Shown here piece by piece: positions 24,201 through 32,452 of a stretch of DNA of 37,095 nucleotides (position 1 is the first letter of the stretch; each line of letters begins with the position of its first letter). Source of the stretch: an uncultured Bacteroidia bacterium (GTDB taxonomy: Bacteria; Bacteroidota; Bacteroidia; JACCXN01); NCBI GenBank assembly GCA_937995645.1, contig CALKJP010000076.1, positions 1 through 37,095 on the forward strand, read 5' to 3'. The notes beneath the pieces are model-generated. The model had not been told where the DNA came from. It saw only the letters and a list, made by a program, of their open reading frames with translations, and did not search any database. A program made the position numbers and the translations under genes.

Positions 24201-24510
24201 TTTGGAAATTAAAGCCGATAAATATCCAATTGGAGGCTTACAAGATAATGATGAAAAACGCGTGTTTAATTCAAATGAAATACAATTAAAAAAAGGAGAT
24301 TTATTTTATATCTTCTCTGATGGATATGCCGATCAGTTTGGTGGGAAAGATGGCAAAAAGTTTATGGTTAAACGCTTAAAAGAACTATTGCTGCAGGTTG
24401 CCCCGTACGATATGAACTATCAATACACTCAAATAGTAAATAATTATATTGAATGGCTTGGCGATGGTGAACAAATAGATGACATTCTTTTTATTGGTGT
24501 TAGAGTTTAA
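21214..24510 (+). CDS. Secreted/membrane sensor: two-component-type beta-propeller + Y_Y_Y domain + TM + coiled coil + SpoIIE/PP2C serine phosphatase
   Basis: TTG start, signal peptide MKKITYILVFIFAFLAANVELFA; propeller-like repeats (WAIIQDKRGVMYFANSAGVLQYDG, GDIWLGIPFEGVSKV, IWFGGQDGLIVF); Y_Y_Y-like RYKWFLEGYDNEWTNWTNESKVSYTNLPEGRYTF; TM; SpoIIE motifs SGDFYWF, ADCTGHGVPGAFMS, RDGMDIALC, FSDGYADQFGG, QIDDILFIGV. Confidence 0.93.
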   Translation: MKKITYILVFIFAFLAANVELFAQQWSIPYISNYSPKIYDAGSDNWAIIQDKRGVMYFANSAGVLQYDGTRWELFPVKNMSIVRSLAIDGKGKIYVGAVGDFGYLQSNQQGRLEYISLVDLLPEKERGFSEVWKTHVVNNTIYFQTFDKVFIYEDNKIEIIYPENLFHLSFKVKDEIWIIDRGIGLKKIVNKKISLLQNGEVFNNDKIYAVLPYSKNTYLVATFNDNLQLFNSFSSKPDSVLIKYKTNAEEYFNATGIYNAIVLDDNTFAIGTLGGGIVILDKSGVVKNIFCKSNGLQDEATYYLYLDNNNILWSSFSKGISKLEYNSPIAWYNDVNGINGRIQSILHYQNKLYLATSQGVYYQSAFDENIIIKSKEDIDKYIKRFKLIPEISTQSWWLFKTQKNGKDYKMYAASNKGIFEFENDMIKQISNLYTYCLYISDKNPNVLYAGTANGLAILKNENGQWKDYGFVDGVSPGIRSIAEDKYGDIWLGIPFEGVSKVSVNNSISKNNSTLNKSYFVHKFDSTSGLTDYRYDVVFKIDNEILIGTYVGLYKWDYEKKHFKKETRFGEKFSDGSRQVYFLAKGLDSTYWFFNANEKLKETGVVSLKYEQPIWYDIPFKRFSGSLIDYIYETPDRRIWFGGQDGLIVFNSKSKKDYNKPFYNIISKITIAKDSLLFGGVFLSSNNEILLNQSNENINQHEYQFNSFTFEFSSISFEDEKNNRYKWFLEGYDNEWTNWTNESKVSYTNLPEGRYTFHLISKNIYDVESEETIYSFIILPPWYRTVYAYIAYILLFVGFVYGAIQLSIYRLKRSKAQLELIVQERTAEIVQQKEEIEIQKELVEEKNKDITDSINYASKIQQAILPILDEIKEVLPESFVFYRPRDIVSGDFYWFVTKGKDVYIAAADCTGHGVPGAFMSMIGHTLLNEILNEKNITSTGEILTELHKQIRISLKQDQQESRDGMDIALCKINVETLILQYSGAMRPLYIISNNDLLEIKADKYPIGGLQDNDEKRVFNSNEIQLKKGDLFYIFSDGYADQFGGKDGKKFMVKRLKELLLQVAPYDMNYQYTQIVNNYIEWLGDGEQIDDILFIGVRV

Positions 24511-24516
24511 GCATAT

Positions 24517-26642
24517 ATGAATAAAGTACTCTCCTTCTTTTTTACAGTTTTTTTGTTTATATATATTGCTTTTTATTTTCACAAAATAAAAGCGATGCAG
24601 ATTCTTTGCAAGAATTATTAAAAAAGAATTTACATGACACAGTTAGGCTTCAAGTACTAACCGATTTACATTGGGCCTATATTAATTCAGAAATTGAAAA
24701 AGCTAAAGATATAGCAATCAAGGAAATCAATCTGGCTGAAAAAATTAAAAATGAAAAATGGATTGCACAAGGATATAATGATTTAGGTATAGTTTTTTAT
24801 AAAATAGGTAATATTGACAGTGCCTTGTATTATTACAATAAATCATTAGAAATACGTAAAAAGTTAAACGAACCTAAACTTCTCTTTTCATCATACAGCA
24901 AAATTGGTTTAATTTATTATGAAAAAGGTTTATTTGCTGATGCCATAAAAATTCAATTAGAGGCTTTAAAAATTATTGAAATGTTAGGCGACTTACGTTA
25001 TAAGGCCATGACCTATAACAATATAAGCCAAATATATCACCAATTGAAGAATTATGATAAGGAATTAGAATATTTATTAGAGGCAGAAAAAATATATAAT
25101 CAAATTAATGATGAATATGCTGCAGCAGCCACATGGTCAAATATTGCAAATGTAATTTCTCTAAAAGGCGATTATCAAAAATCGTTTCAGTATTTAAATA
25201 AATCATTAAAAGTTTACGAAAAACATAATGATAAATTATCAATAGCAGGGATTTATAGTTTAATGGGATATAATTACAGAAATTTTAAAAAAAACGATGA
25301 AGCATTAAAATATTATTTAAAAGCATTTGAATTATCGAATCAATTAAATAATAAAATTGACATTGCCTTAAATGCTCATAATATCAGTTGCGTATATTCC
25401 GATTTAGGCAGATATGATTTAGCCGAAAAATACAGCCTCATTTCAATGAATAATGTTGGAGAAGATAATTTAAAACAACAATCAATGATATACCGGCAAT
25501 TAGCAATTATTTATGCCAACTTGAAAAATGGTAAAAAAGCTGAGAAGTACATAATAAAATTTAATGATGTAAAAGAAAAAATTTTTAGCGATGAATTTGC
25601 CCATCAAATTGCCGAAGTTGAAACCAAATACGAGAGCGAAAAAAAAGAATTGCAAATTTTAAATCTTCATAAACAACAAGAATTAAAAGATTTAACCATT
25701 TCTAAACAAAAAACACGAAATAAATATTTGATCTTATTAATCATTTGTCTTTTAATAATTGCAGGCATTATTTTTTATGCATTCAGAAGCAAAGCCAAAG
25801 CCAATAAAATAATTTTATTGCAAAAACAAGAAGTTGAAAATCAAAAAGCCATTATAGAAGAAAAGAATAAAGAAATAGTAGACAGTATAAATTACGCAAG
25901 AAGAATTCAAAATGCAATTTTAACATCTGATAACGAATGGAAAAAAATCAGCAACCAATATTTTATTATATACATGCCCAAAGATGTTGTAAGCGGTGAT
26001 TTTTACTGGGCTATTCAATTAGATAATAATTTATCAATTTGGGCGGTAGCAGATTGTACAGGGCATGGTGTTCCGGGAGCTTTAATGAGTATGATAGGAA
26101 ATAGCTTGTTAAACGAAATAGTTGTTGAAAACAAAATTTATAAACCTGATGAAATTCTCAATAAACTTCGCGAGAAATTAATAAAAGCATTAGAGCAAAA
26201 AGGGGAAAGCCAAAATAGAGATGGAATGGATATTGCATTATGTGTTTGGGATAAAAATAATAATACTTTATACTACGCTGGAGCAAATAATCCGGTTTGG
26301 ATAATAAGAAAAAAGAATGAATATAAAGAATATGATCTTATAGAATTAAAACCCGATAAAATGCCTGTTGGATTGCATACAGGAGAATTAAAACCATTTA
26401 ATGTTCAAACATTTAATTTGAATTATGGTGATAGTATTTATGCATTTACCGATGGATTTTCTGATCAATTTGGCGGTGAAAAGGGGAAAAAATATAAATA
26501 CAAAAATTTTCAAGCAATCTTGTTGGAAAATGCTGATAAGTCAATGCAGGAACAGTCAGAAATTATTAAAAATGAGTTTTATAATTGGAAAGGTAATTTA
26601 GAGCAAATTGATGATGTTTGTATAGTTGGTATTCGTGTGTGA
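24517..26642 (+). CDS. TPR-repeat + TM + coiled coil + SpoIIE/PP2C serine phosphatase; signal-peptide segment (24517-~24554) is one frame off from the main ORF (24606-26642)
   Basis: Main frame has multiple TPRs, TM LILLIICLLIIAGIIFYAF and SpoIIE motifs SGDFYWAI, ADCTGHGVPGALMS, RDGMDIALCV, FTDGFSDQFGG, QIDDVCIVGI. ATG 24517 encodes MNKVLSFFFTVF in frame +1; after a -1 shift at T7 (24548-24554) it continues as FVYIYCFLFSQNKSDADSLQELLKKN. Confidence 0.85.
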
Positions 26643-29063
26643 TTATTTTTTTATAATTATTTTCTTTGCAAAAATTTCTCCGTTTTCATTTTTTACTTCT
26701 ATAAAATACATTCCGTTTTTCCAATTTGCTGATGAGATTTTTATTAGCGAATCGCTACTTTGAATCCTTGAAATATTTTTTCCGTTCATATCGGATATTT
26801 TAATTTCTCTATTAGATGTTACACCATTAAAATCTATATTAATTTCATTGCTTGCCGGATTAGGATAAATGTTTAATTCCTTTGTATCATCGTTTATTAT
26901 ATTTGTATTTACATAATTATCGTCATATCCAAAAGTATATTCTCCAAGTAAAATTGTATCTAATTGCATGTAGCCGTATTTAGGAGTGTTGCTTCCCAAT
27001 AAATTTTGTGTGTAGTAAGGATATATAGTCCAGTTTTCTGAAGGATTCCTTCTGTATAATAAAACAACTCCGGCTTCGTTATTGCCGATTAAATGATGGT
27101 CTAAATAACCATTTCCGTTAGATGTAGTATTAGTTCTTCCGTCATAATACAATCTTGTGGTGGCTGAAAAATTGGAGGGAAAAATTCCATCTATTTTCCA
27201 ATATCTGTCGGGCGAGAGTGTAAAATTACCTTCTGGTGCATTAATTTGGCCGTCAGGGCCTACCCAAATATGTTCTACACGAATAAAGGCGGAATCAGAA
27301 ATGCTGTTTATGGTAAAATTAGCTCTGCCAATTCCAAAGTTATGTGCTCCGGTAGTTTTAATTGTTTTAAAGTTGTCGCTTATTGCAAGTGGTAAACGAT
27401 TATCTAAATTTAAGGTAGTAAATACAGGATTAAATGGAAGCGTAAAATTAAATATTCCTCCATTACCCGAAACTACAATAGTATCATGCACTTGATTCCA
27501 TTGGTTGTCCATAAATGTAATGGTAACAGGAACATTTGTAAAATTAGCCGGAGCACCTTTTGTAGTTTGTTTTACATGTACTGTTACATGATAATTACCG
27601 GAATTTGATGTTGTAACAACAGAATCAATAGTTATTGCAGTAAATCCGGGATTAAATACCCAATCATTAAAAAAGTCAGTAAGATTTAATCCGCTACTTG
27701 CGCTAAAAGTATTCATCATATTAGTACTGTTTACATGACGAAACTGATACGTGTTCATGTAATCTTTGCAAGCTTTAAAGAATAATGAATCTCCCATATA
27801 TCCTCTCAAGGCATGCGCTACCATGGCACCTTTTTTATACACATGGTCGCCATAGGTATATTGATGGGGAATTCCTGATACTGCTCTGTATGCGCCTTCT
27901 TTAATATGAGCGTATTGAATTATAGGGTCAAAATTAGCTTTTACTTCATCAATATATCGTTGTTTGCCATAAATCCATTCTAAAAAGATATGTTCCGAAT
28001 AGGTAGCCCAACCTTCGTTTAGCCACATATCTTCTGCTGTTTCGCAGGTGGCTAAATCGCCCCACCAGTGATGTGCAAATTCATGCGCCATTAAGGTTTC
28101 GTAAGCAAGGGTTCCATTTGCTGCAAGGCGTGGGTAGGCGATAGCCGTTGCATGCTCCATGGCTCCTGAACTAAAGGGAACTAAGTGATAGCCTATTTTA
28201 TTCCATGCATGTGCTCCATATCGGTTTTCAAAAGCATTAATAGCGTTTCCCAAATTTGAAAATGAATTTTTCATAGCTGTTGTGTCGTTTGCTAATGCTG
28301 CTAATACAATAGGTATAGGACCGTTTAAACCATTGTGTGTTTGATTTACTTCGGCATAATTTGCAACTGCTACACATGCCAGATAAGTAGGTATTTCATC
28401 ATCCATTTTCCATGTTCTAACAATGGTATCGTTCGATATTACATTTTCCGATACCAAATATCCATTGCAATAAGCTTTTCTGCCATTAGCGGTAATAATA
28501 TTAAATTCATAAGTTGAGCGCTCTACAAAATTATCGAAGCATGGAAACCAAACTCTTCCAAAATTATGCGGGTTAGCTGCAAAGCCAACTCCCAAATTAA
28601 ACGCGTAGCCGCTTTGAAAATAAAATCCTCCCCAGCCCGATGCATCGGTTTGGGGTTGCCCGTTGTAATAAATCGTTACGGTATCAATGTTATGTATATT
28701 TAAAGTATTGGGTAGGTTTACAATTAATAATGTGTCGTTATAAGTATATGATAAAATTTGCTGATTGCCTTTTATTGAATCAATGTTCATTCTCAGCAAA
28801 TCAAGCGATAACGTGTTAATGTTATTCTGCAGCGATTTAAAAGTAATACGGCAATTGCCTTTTATGCGCTTATTGGTGAAATCAATAATTTCTAAATTTA
28901 TTTGATAGTTTAAAACATCAATGGTATCACTGCGCTCATTACCGTTTGAACTGCTGCGTATGTTTTTTAGGAATTGTTTATTTTGTTGGCATGTAAGGGT
29001 ATTTTCTTGTGCCTGTGTAATGATAGAAAATACTAAAGTAAATGATAATAGAAGATGTTTCAT
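26643..29063 (-). CDS. Secreted M1-family (aminopeptidase N-like) metallopeptidase with T9SS C-terminal sorting domain
   Basis: Signal peptide MKHLLLSFTLVFSIITQAQ; HEFAHHWWG-x(n)-WLNEGWATY zinc motif; GAMEH variant of GAMEN; C-terminus ELNIYPNPASNEINIDF...ISDMNGKNI...WKNGMYFIEVKNENGEIFAKKIIIKK is T9SS type A-like. Confidence 0.95.
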   Translation of the reverse strand: MKHLLLSFTLVFSIITQAQENTLTCQQNKQFLKNIRSSSNGNERSDTIDVLNYQINLEIIDFTNKRIKGNCRITFKSLQNNINTLSLDLLRMNIDSIKGNQQILSYTYNDTLLIVNLPNTLNIHNIDTVTIYYNGQPQTDASGWGGFYFQSGYAFNLGVGFAANPHNFGRVWFPCFDNFVERSTYEFNIITANGRKAYCNGYLVSENVISNDTIVRTWKMDDEIPTYLACVAVANYAEVNQTHNGLNGPIPIVLAALANDTTAMKNSFSNLGNAINAFENRYGAHAWNKIGYHLVPFSSGAMEHATAIAYPRLAANGTLAYETLMAHEFAHHWWGDLATCETAEDMWLNEGWATYSEHIFLEWIYGKQRYIDEVKANFDPIIQYAHIKEGAYRAVSGIPHQYTYGDHVYKKGAMVAHALRGYMGDSLFFKACKDYMNTYQFRHVNSTNMMNTFSASSGLNLTDFFNDWVFNPGFTAITIDSVVTTSNSGNYHVTVHVKQTTKGAPANFTNVPVTITFMDNQWNQVHDTIVVSGNGGIFNFTLPFNPVFTTLNLDNRLPLAISDNFKTIKTTGAHNFGIGRANFTINSISDSAFIRVEHIWVGPDGQINAPEGNFTLSPDRYWKIDGIFPSNFSATTRLYYDGRTNTTSNGNGYLDHHLIGNNEAGVVLLYRRNPSENWTIYPYYTQNLLGSNTPKYGYMQLDTILLGEYTFGYDDNYVNTNIINDDTKELNIYPNPASNEINIDFNGVTSNREIKISDMNGKNISRIQSSDSLIKISSANWKNGMYFIEVKNENGEIFAKKIIIKK

Positions 29064-29138
29064 ATAAATTTTAAAATGAATTTGGCAGATATGTAAAAAT
29101 ACAAAATGTAATTGTAAAATATTAAGTTTATGTTTTAC

Positions 29139-30617
29139 TTAGATCAGACTTTTTATCTCCTGCCAAATCCTAACCATGGCCCAAGTATCGAGCTTGCAAT
29201 ATGCTTCTAATTGTTCTTTTAATTCAAGTATTTTAAACATATCATTTTCTTGTTGCAGGCTTTCAAAAGCAATGCTTGCCAATTGCCCGTTACTAATTGG
29301 CAAGGCATCAAAATTTATATCCTTACAAAATGCCATAGCAACATTTTTTATGGAGGAAGAGCCTTTCATTTTAGGGTGATACAAATACATCTCTCTGAAT
29401 GGTACGGATAAATCAACTAAACGCGAAACAATTGCCTGTAATGCTTTTTCGTATTCTGGGAAAGTTTGTATTAATTGATTAATAACACCTCGCTCTGAGC
29501 TGATATCATAAACTAAAATACTGCCGCTGTTGCCACAGGTGCGAATGAGTGCTTCGGCAAAGGCTCTTCTTGGGTCTTCGCTTGTTTCTCCTAAAAATGA
29601 ATAATGAATAAAATCTGCTTTTTCACCCTCTTGTTGAAAAACCGAAAATTGAATGGGCAACTGTTGATAAGGGCTTGTGTTTTCGAATAAAGGCACAGCC
29701 GTCATCATAATTTCAAAGTCTATAAAATATAAAGGATAATGAATGCCGTTTAAGAATACTTTCAGTTTTTCGCGGTCAATTATAATTGTATTGTTTCGAG
29801 TTGCTTCTGCTTGCTTTTTAATAATTACATTTGGTAGCTCATTATCCGGCACATCTTCAATTTTTTTCCATCCTCTATTAAACCATTCAAATTGTTGTTG
29901 TTTGCTAAGTCCGTTAAATTCAAAAATTTCTGCATCTTGCAAAGCTTTCCAGCAGTACCCTTTAAAATCGCAGGTATATGGGTCGTAACAATGGGGACCG
30001 GGGCTAATGTCGGGAATACTTCTCTTTTCTAATGTTTTAAAAGCTTCTACAATAATTTGCTTAACTTCTTCTTGTTGTCTTAAAACTTCTTTTGTTACAT
30101 CGTTTATTTTAAAAAGTTCATGAACATTTATATTTCCCTTTCTAACATAAGCTGTGTTGATATTAGCTATGTAAATATTTTTAATGTCAATTCCGCTATT
30201 GCTTATAACAAAATATTGCAGTGCTGCATCTGAAATATAAGTTGGTGTTATTTTGGCCGAACTTTTTATTTCATAAGCATTCCAGCTACCATTTTCGTTT
30301 ACTAAAATGTCAAGTGCTGCTAAAATTCCTTTGTGCTGAAATGCTGCTTCGTAAATAACCTTAGTTCCCTTTTCAATTAAGTGTTTAGTTTTTACAACCG
30401 ATTCATGATAAAGCGAAACGTTTTGCGGAGATGCATCAACTCCATCCGGGAAAAGCTGTTGAGCTAATAAACCTACATTAATCCCACGGCTAAATCGAGC
30501 TTGTTGTTCTTTGCTTATCTTATCTCGAAGGTAAATATGATTTTTATAAAGATAAAGCGATTTTAAACATTGTTTAGCACGTATAAAAGTAGATTTGCTC
30601 AGGATATGCTTTTCCAT
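29139..30617 (-). CDS. DUF2779-like protein: Cas4/RecB-like PD-(D/E)XK nuclease with putative Fe-S Cys set fused to DEDD-type exonuclease
   Basis: N-terminal Cys (RAKQCLKSLYLY), LDILVNENGSWNAYEIKSSAKI (D...E-x-K), C-x5-C-x5-C (HCYDPYTCDFKGYCW), then LYFIDFEIMMTAVP and EAYCKLDTWAMVRIW exonuclease-like motifs. Confidence 0.85.
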   Translation of the reverse strand: MEKHILSKSTFIRAKQCLKSLYLYKNHIYLRDKISKEQQARFSRGINVGLLAQQLFPDGVDASPQNVSLYHESVVKTKHLIEKGTKVIYEAAFQHKGILAALDILVNENGSWNAYEIKSSAKITPTYISDAALQYFVISNSGIDIKNIYIANINTAYVRKGNINVHELFKINDVTKEVLRQQEEVKQIIVEAFKTLEKRSIPDISPGPHCYDPYTCDFKGYCWKALQDAEIFEFNGLSKQQQFEWFNRGWKKIEDVPDNELPNVIIKKQAEATRNNTIIIDREKLKVFLNGIHYPLYFIDFEIMMTAVPLFENTSPYQQLPIQFSVFQQEGEKADFIHYSFLGETSEDPRRAFAEALIRTCGNSGSILVYDISSERGVINQLIQTFPEYEKALQAIVSRLVDLSVPFREMYLYHPKMKGSSSIKNVAMAFCKDINFDALPISNGQLASIAFESLQQENDMFKILELKEQLEAYCKLDTWAMVRIWQEIKSLI

Positions 30618-30727
30618 TAATGCAAACCTATTAATATTTTTATTAAATAGACAGGTATTAAATTTTAAATACGTATAAAGTTGATAATTTTATAATTTAG
30701 AGCAAAAATGTAATTTTAAATTAATTC

Positions 30728-31801
30728 ATGCAACAAATTAATTCTTATAAATCTACCGTATTTATTGGCGATGATACCTTTATTTATTTACAAGAAATTC
30801 TTGAAAAACAATTTGCAGATAGTTCAATTGTTTTTGTTTTGGTTGATTCGAATACCTTAAATCATTGTTTACCTGTATTAATTAATAATGTCCCCTTTTT
30901 GGCGAATGCTGAAATTTTAGAAGTTGAAAGCGGTGAAGCATCAAAATCGTTTGAAATACTTGCAGGTTTAATTGAAGCTATGTCAGCTATGAATGCCGAC
31001 AGAAAAGCATTGTTAATTAATTTGGGAGGTGGTGTAATATGCGATTTAGGTGGTATGCTGGCTTCGCTCTACAAAAGAGGAATAAATTATATTAATGTTC
31101 CAACATCGTTGTTGGCAATGGCTGATGCTTCGGTAGGAGGTAAGGTTGCTGTTAATGTGGCTAATATTAAAAACATTGCCGGTGTTTTTAATCCTCCATC
31201 GTTTGTATTTGTAAATCCGGTTTTTCTTCAAACTTTAAATGAGCAGGAATGGCTTTCGGGTTATGCAGAAATTTTAAAACATGCCTTAATACAAAGTAAG
31301 GAACATTGGGAAAAACTTAAGAGCAAGAATTTATTTTTAACAGATAATTGGTCGGATGTTTTATTTCATTCCATTAGTATAAAAAATAATATTGTACTAA
31401 ATGACCCATTTGAAAATAACGAGCGTAAGCTTTTAAATCTTGGGCATACCATAGGTCACGGTATCGAAAGTTTTATGATAGAAAACAATCTTTATGTTTC
31501 GCACGGTGAAGCTGTTGCGGCCGGAATTTTAATTGAATCCTACATTAGTTTAAAACAAGGTTTTTTAAACGAAAACGATTTTAGTTCCATTAAAGAAGTG
31601 ATACAGAAATATTTTGAAAAGCTCAATTTTAAAGTTCAAAATACTGATTCAATTATAGCTTATTTATATAATGATAAAAAGAATGAGGGAGATGCCATCT
31701 CATTTGTATTACTTTCTGAAATTGGAAATGCTCATATAAACAAATCGGCTTCTATTAATGAGATAAAAGCCGCCATAGAATTTTATGTAAATCTAAATTA
31801 A
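30728..31801 (+). CDS. aroB: 3-dehydroquinate synthase
   Basis: LLINLGGGVICDLGGMLASLYKRGINYINVPTSLLAMADASVGGKVAVN...GYAEILKHALI...RKLLNLGHTIGHGIES...SHGEAVAAGI. Confidence 0.97.
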   Translation: MQQINSYKSTVFIGDDTFIYLQEILEKQFADSSIVFVLVDSNTLNHCLPVLINNVPFLANAEILEVESGEASKSFEILAGLIEAMSAMNADRKALLINLGGGVICDLGGMLASLYKRGINYINVPTSLLAMADASVGGKVAVNVANIKNIAGVFNPPSFVFVNPVFLQTLNEQEWLSGYAEILKHALIQSKEHWEKLKSKNLFLTDNWSDVLFHSISIKNNIVLNDPFENNERKLLNLGHTIGHGIESFMIENNLYVSHGEAVAAGILIESYISLKQGFLNENDFSSIKEVIQKYFEKLNFKVQNTDSIIAYLYNDKKNEGDAISFVLLSEIGNAHINKSASINEIKAAIEFYVNLN

Positions 31802-32268
31802 TATTTTTGTTCCTGAGCAATTGCTCCTTTATCATCATACATGATCCATGTGCCTGTTTTTTGACCTTTGTTGTATGAAAATTCATAACGTTTTGTACCG
31901 TTTTCATCCCATACCATCCAAGTGCTGTCTTTTAAACCATGGTGATAATATGCCACAGCTGTTTTATTACCTTTTTCATCATAAGTAACCCATTCTCCAT
32001 GCTTAAGGCCATTATTAAAATTTCTGATTTCTTTTACTTTGCCGTTTTCAAAATAAATTGTACTGGTACCGTGAGGTAATCCTTTAGTAAAATTATATTC
32101 TGCTTTAAGTGCGCCGCTTGGATATTTTTCTTTTATTGCCCCGTCACATAAAATATGAGAATCGGTATAAAATAAATTGTTTTTTTCTATCAAAAATGAC
32201 TTTTCTTGCGCTGTAGCTGAGAATATTATTAGGCTTAATCCTATTCCTGTAATAATTCGTTTTATCAT
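31798..32268 (-). CDS. Secreted MORN-repeat protein (MORN_2 / YwqK-like variant)
   Basis: Signal peptide MIKRIITGIGLSLIIFSATAQ; repeats KEKYPSGALKAEYNFTKGLPHGTSTIYFENGKVKEIRNFNNGLKHGEWVTYDEKGNKTAVAYYHHGLKDSTWMVWDENGTKRYEFSYNKGQKTGTWIMYDDKG. Confidence 0.88.
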   Translation of the reverse strand: MIKRIITGIGLSLIIFSATAQEKSFLIEKNNLFYTDSHILCDGAIKEKYPSGALKAEYNFTKGLPHGTSTIYFENGKVKEIRNFNNGLKHGEWVTYDEKGNKTAVAYYHHGLKDSTWMVWDENGTKRYEFSYNKGQKTGTWIMYDDKGAIAQEQKY

Positions 32269-32274
32269 AATGCA

Positions 32275-32280
32275 TCCTCC
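32275..32280 (-). promoter_or_regulatory. Strong Shine-Dalgarno-like GGAGGA upstream of the MORN-repeat gene
   Basis: Minus strand GGAGGA-TGCATT-ATG, 6-nt spacing to start at 32268. Confidence 0.6.
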
Positions 32281-32312
32281 GATTTTTTATTTTATTTTCT
32301 TTAAAACGTTAA

Positions 32313-32320
32313 CAAATATA
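32313..32320 (-). promoter_or_regulatory. Candidate -7 element TATATTTG for MORN-repeat gene
   Basis: Reverse complement of CAAATATA matches TAnnTTTG, 44 bp upstream of ATG; no clear -33. Confidence 0.45.
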
Positions 32321-32401
32321 TAATAGTTACATAATATTAGCTTAATATTTAGAAAATTTAATATTTACAATAAATTAACATTGGGTAAGATTTAACTCAA
32401 T

Positions 32402-32431
32402 AAAAAAGCCTCCCTTATGGGAGGCCTTTTT
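32402..32431 (-). terminator. Intrinsic terminator downstream of the Lys/Cys-rich gene (T tracts on both strands)
   Basis: GCCTCCC-TTAT-GGGAGGC stem flanked by A6 and T5 runs; on the minus strand ends in GGGAGGCTTTTTT. Confidence 0.85.
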
Positions 32432-32452
32432 ACGGAATGAGATAACAAAATA

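Noticed and set aside
27157-28517. Plus-strand ORFs at 27157-27495 and 28335-28517
   Set aside because: Antisense to the M1 peptidase, which has full domain support.
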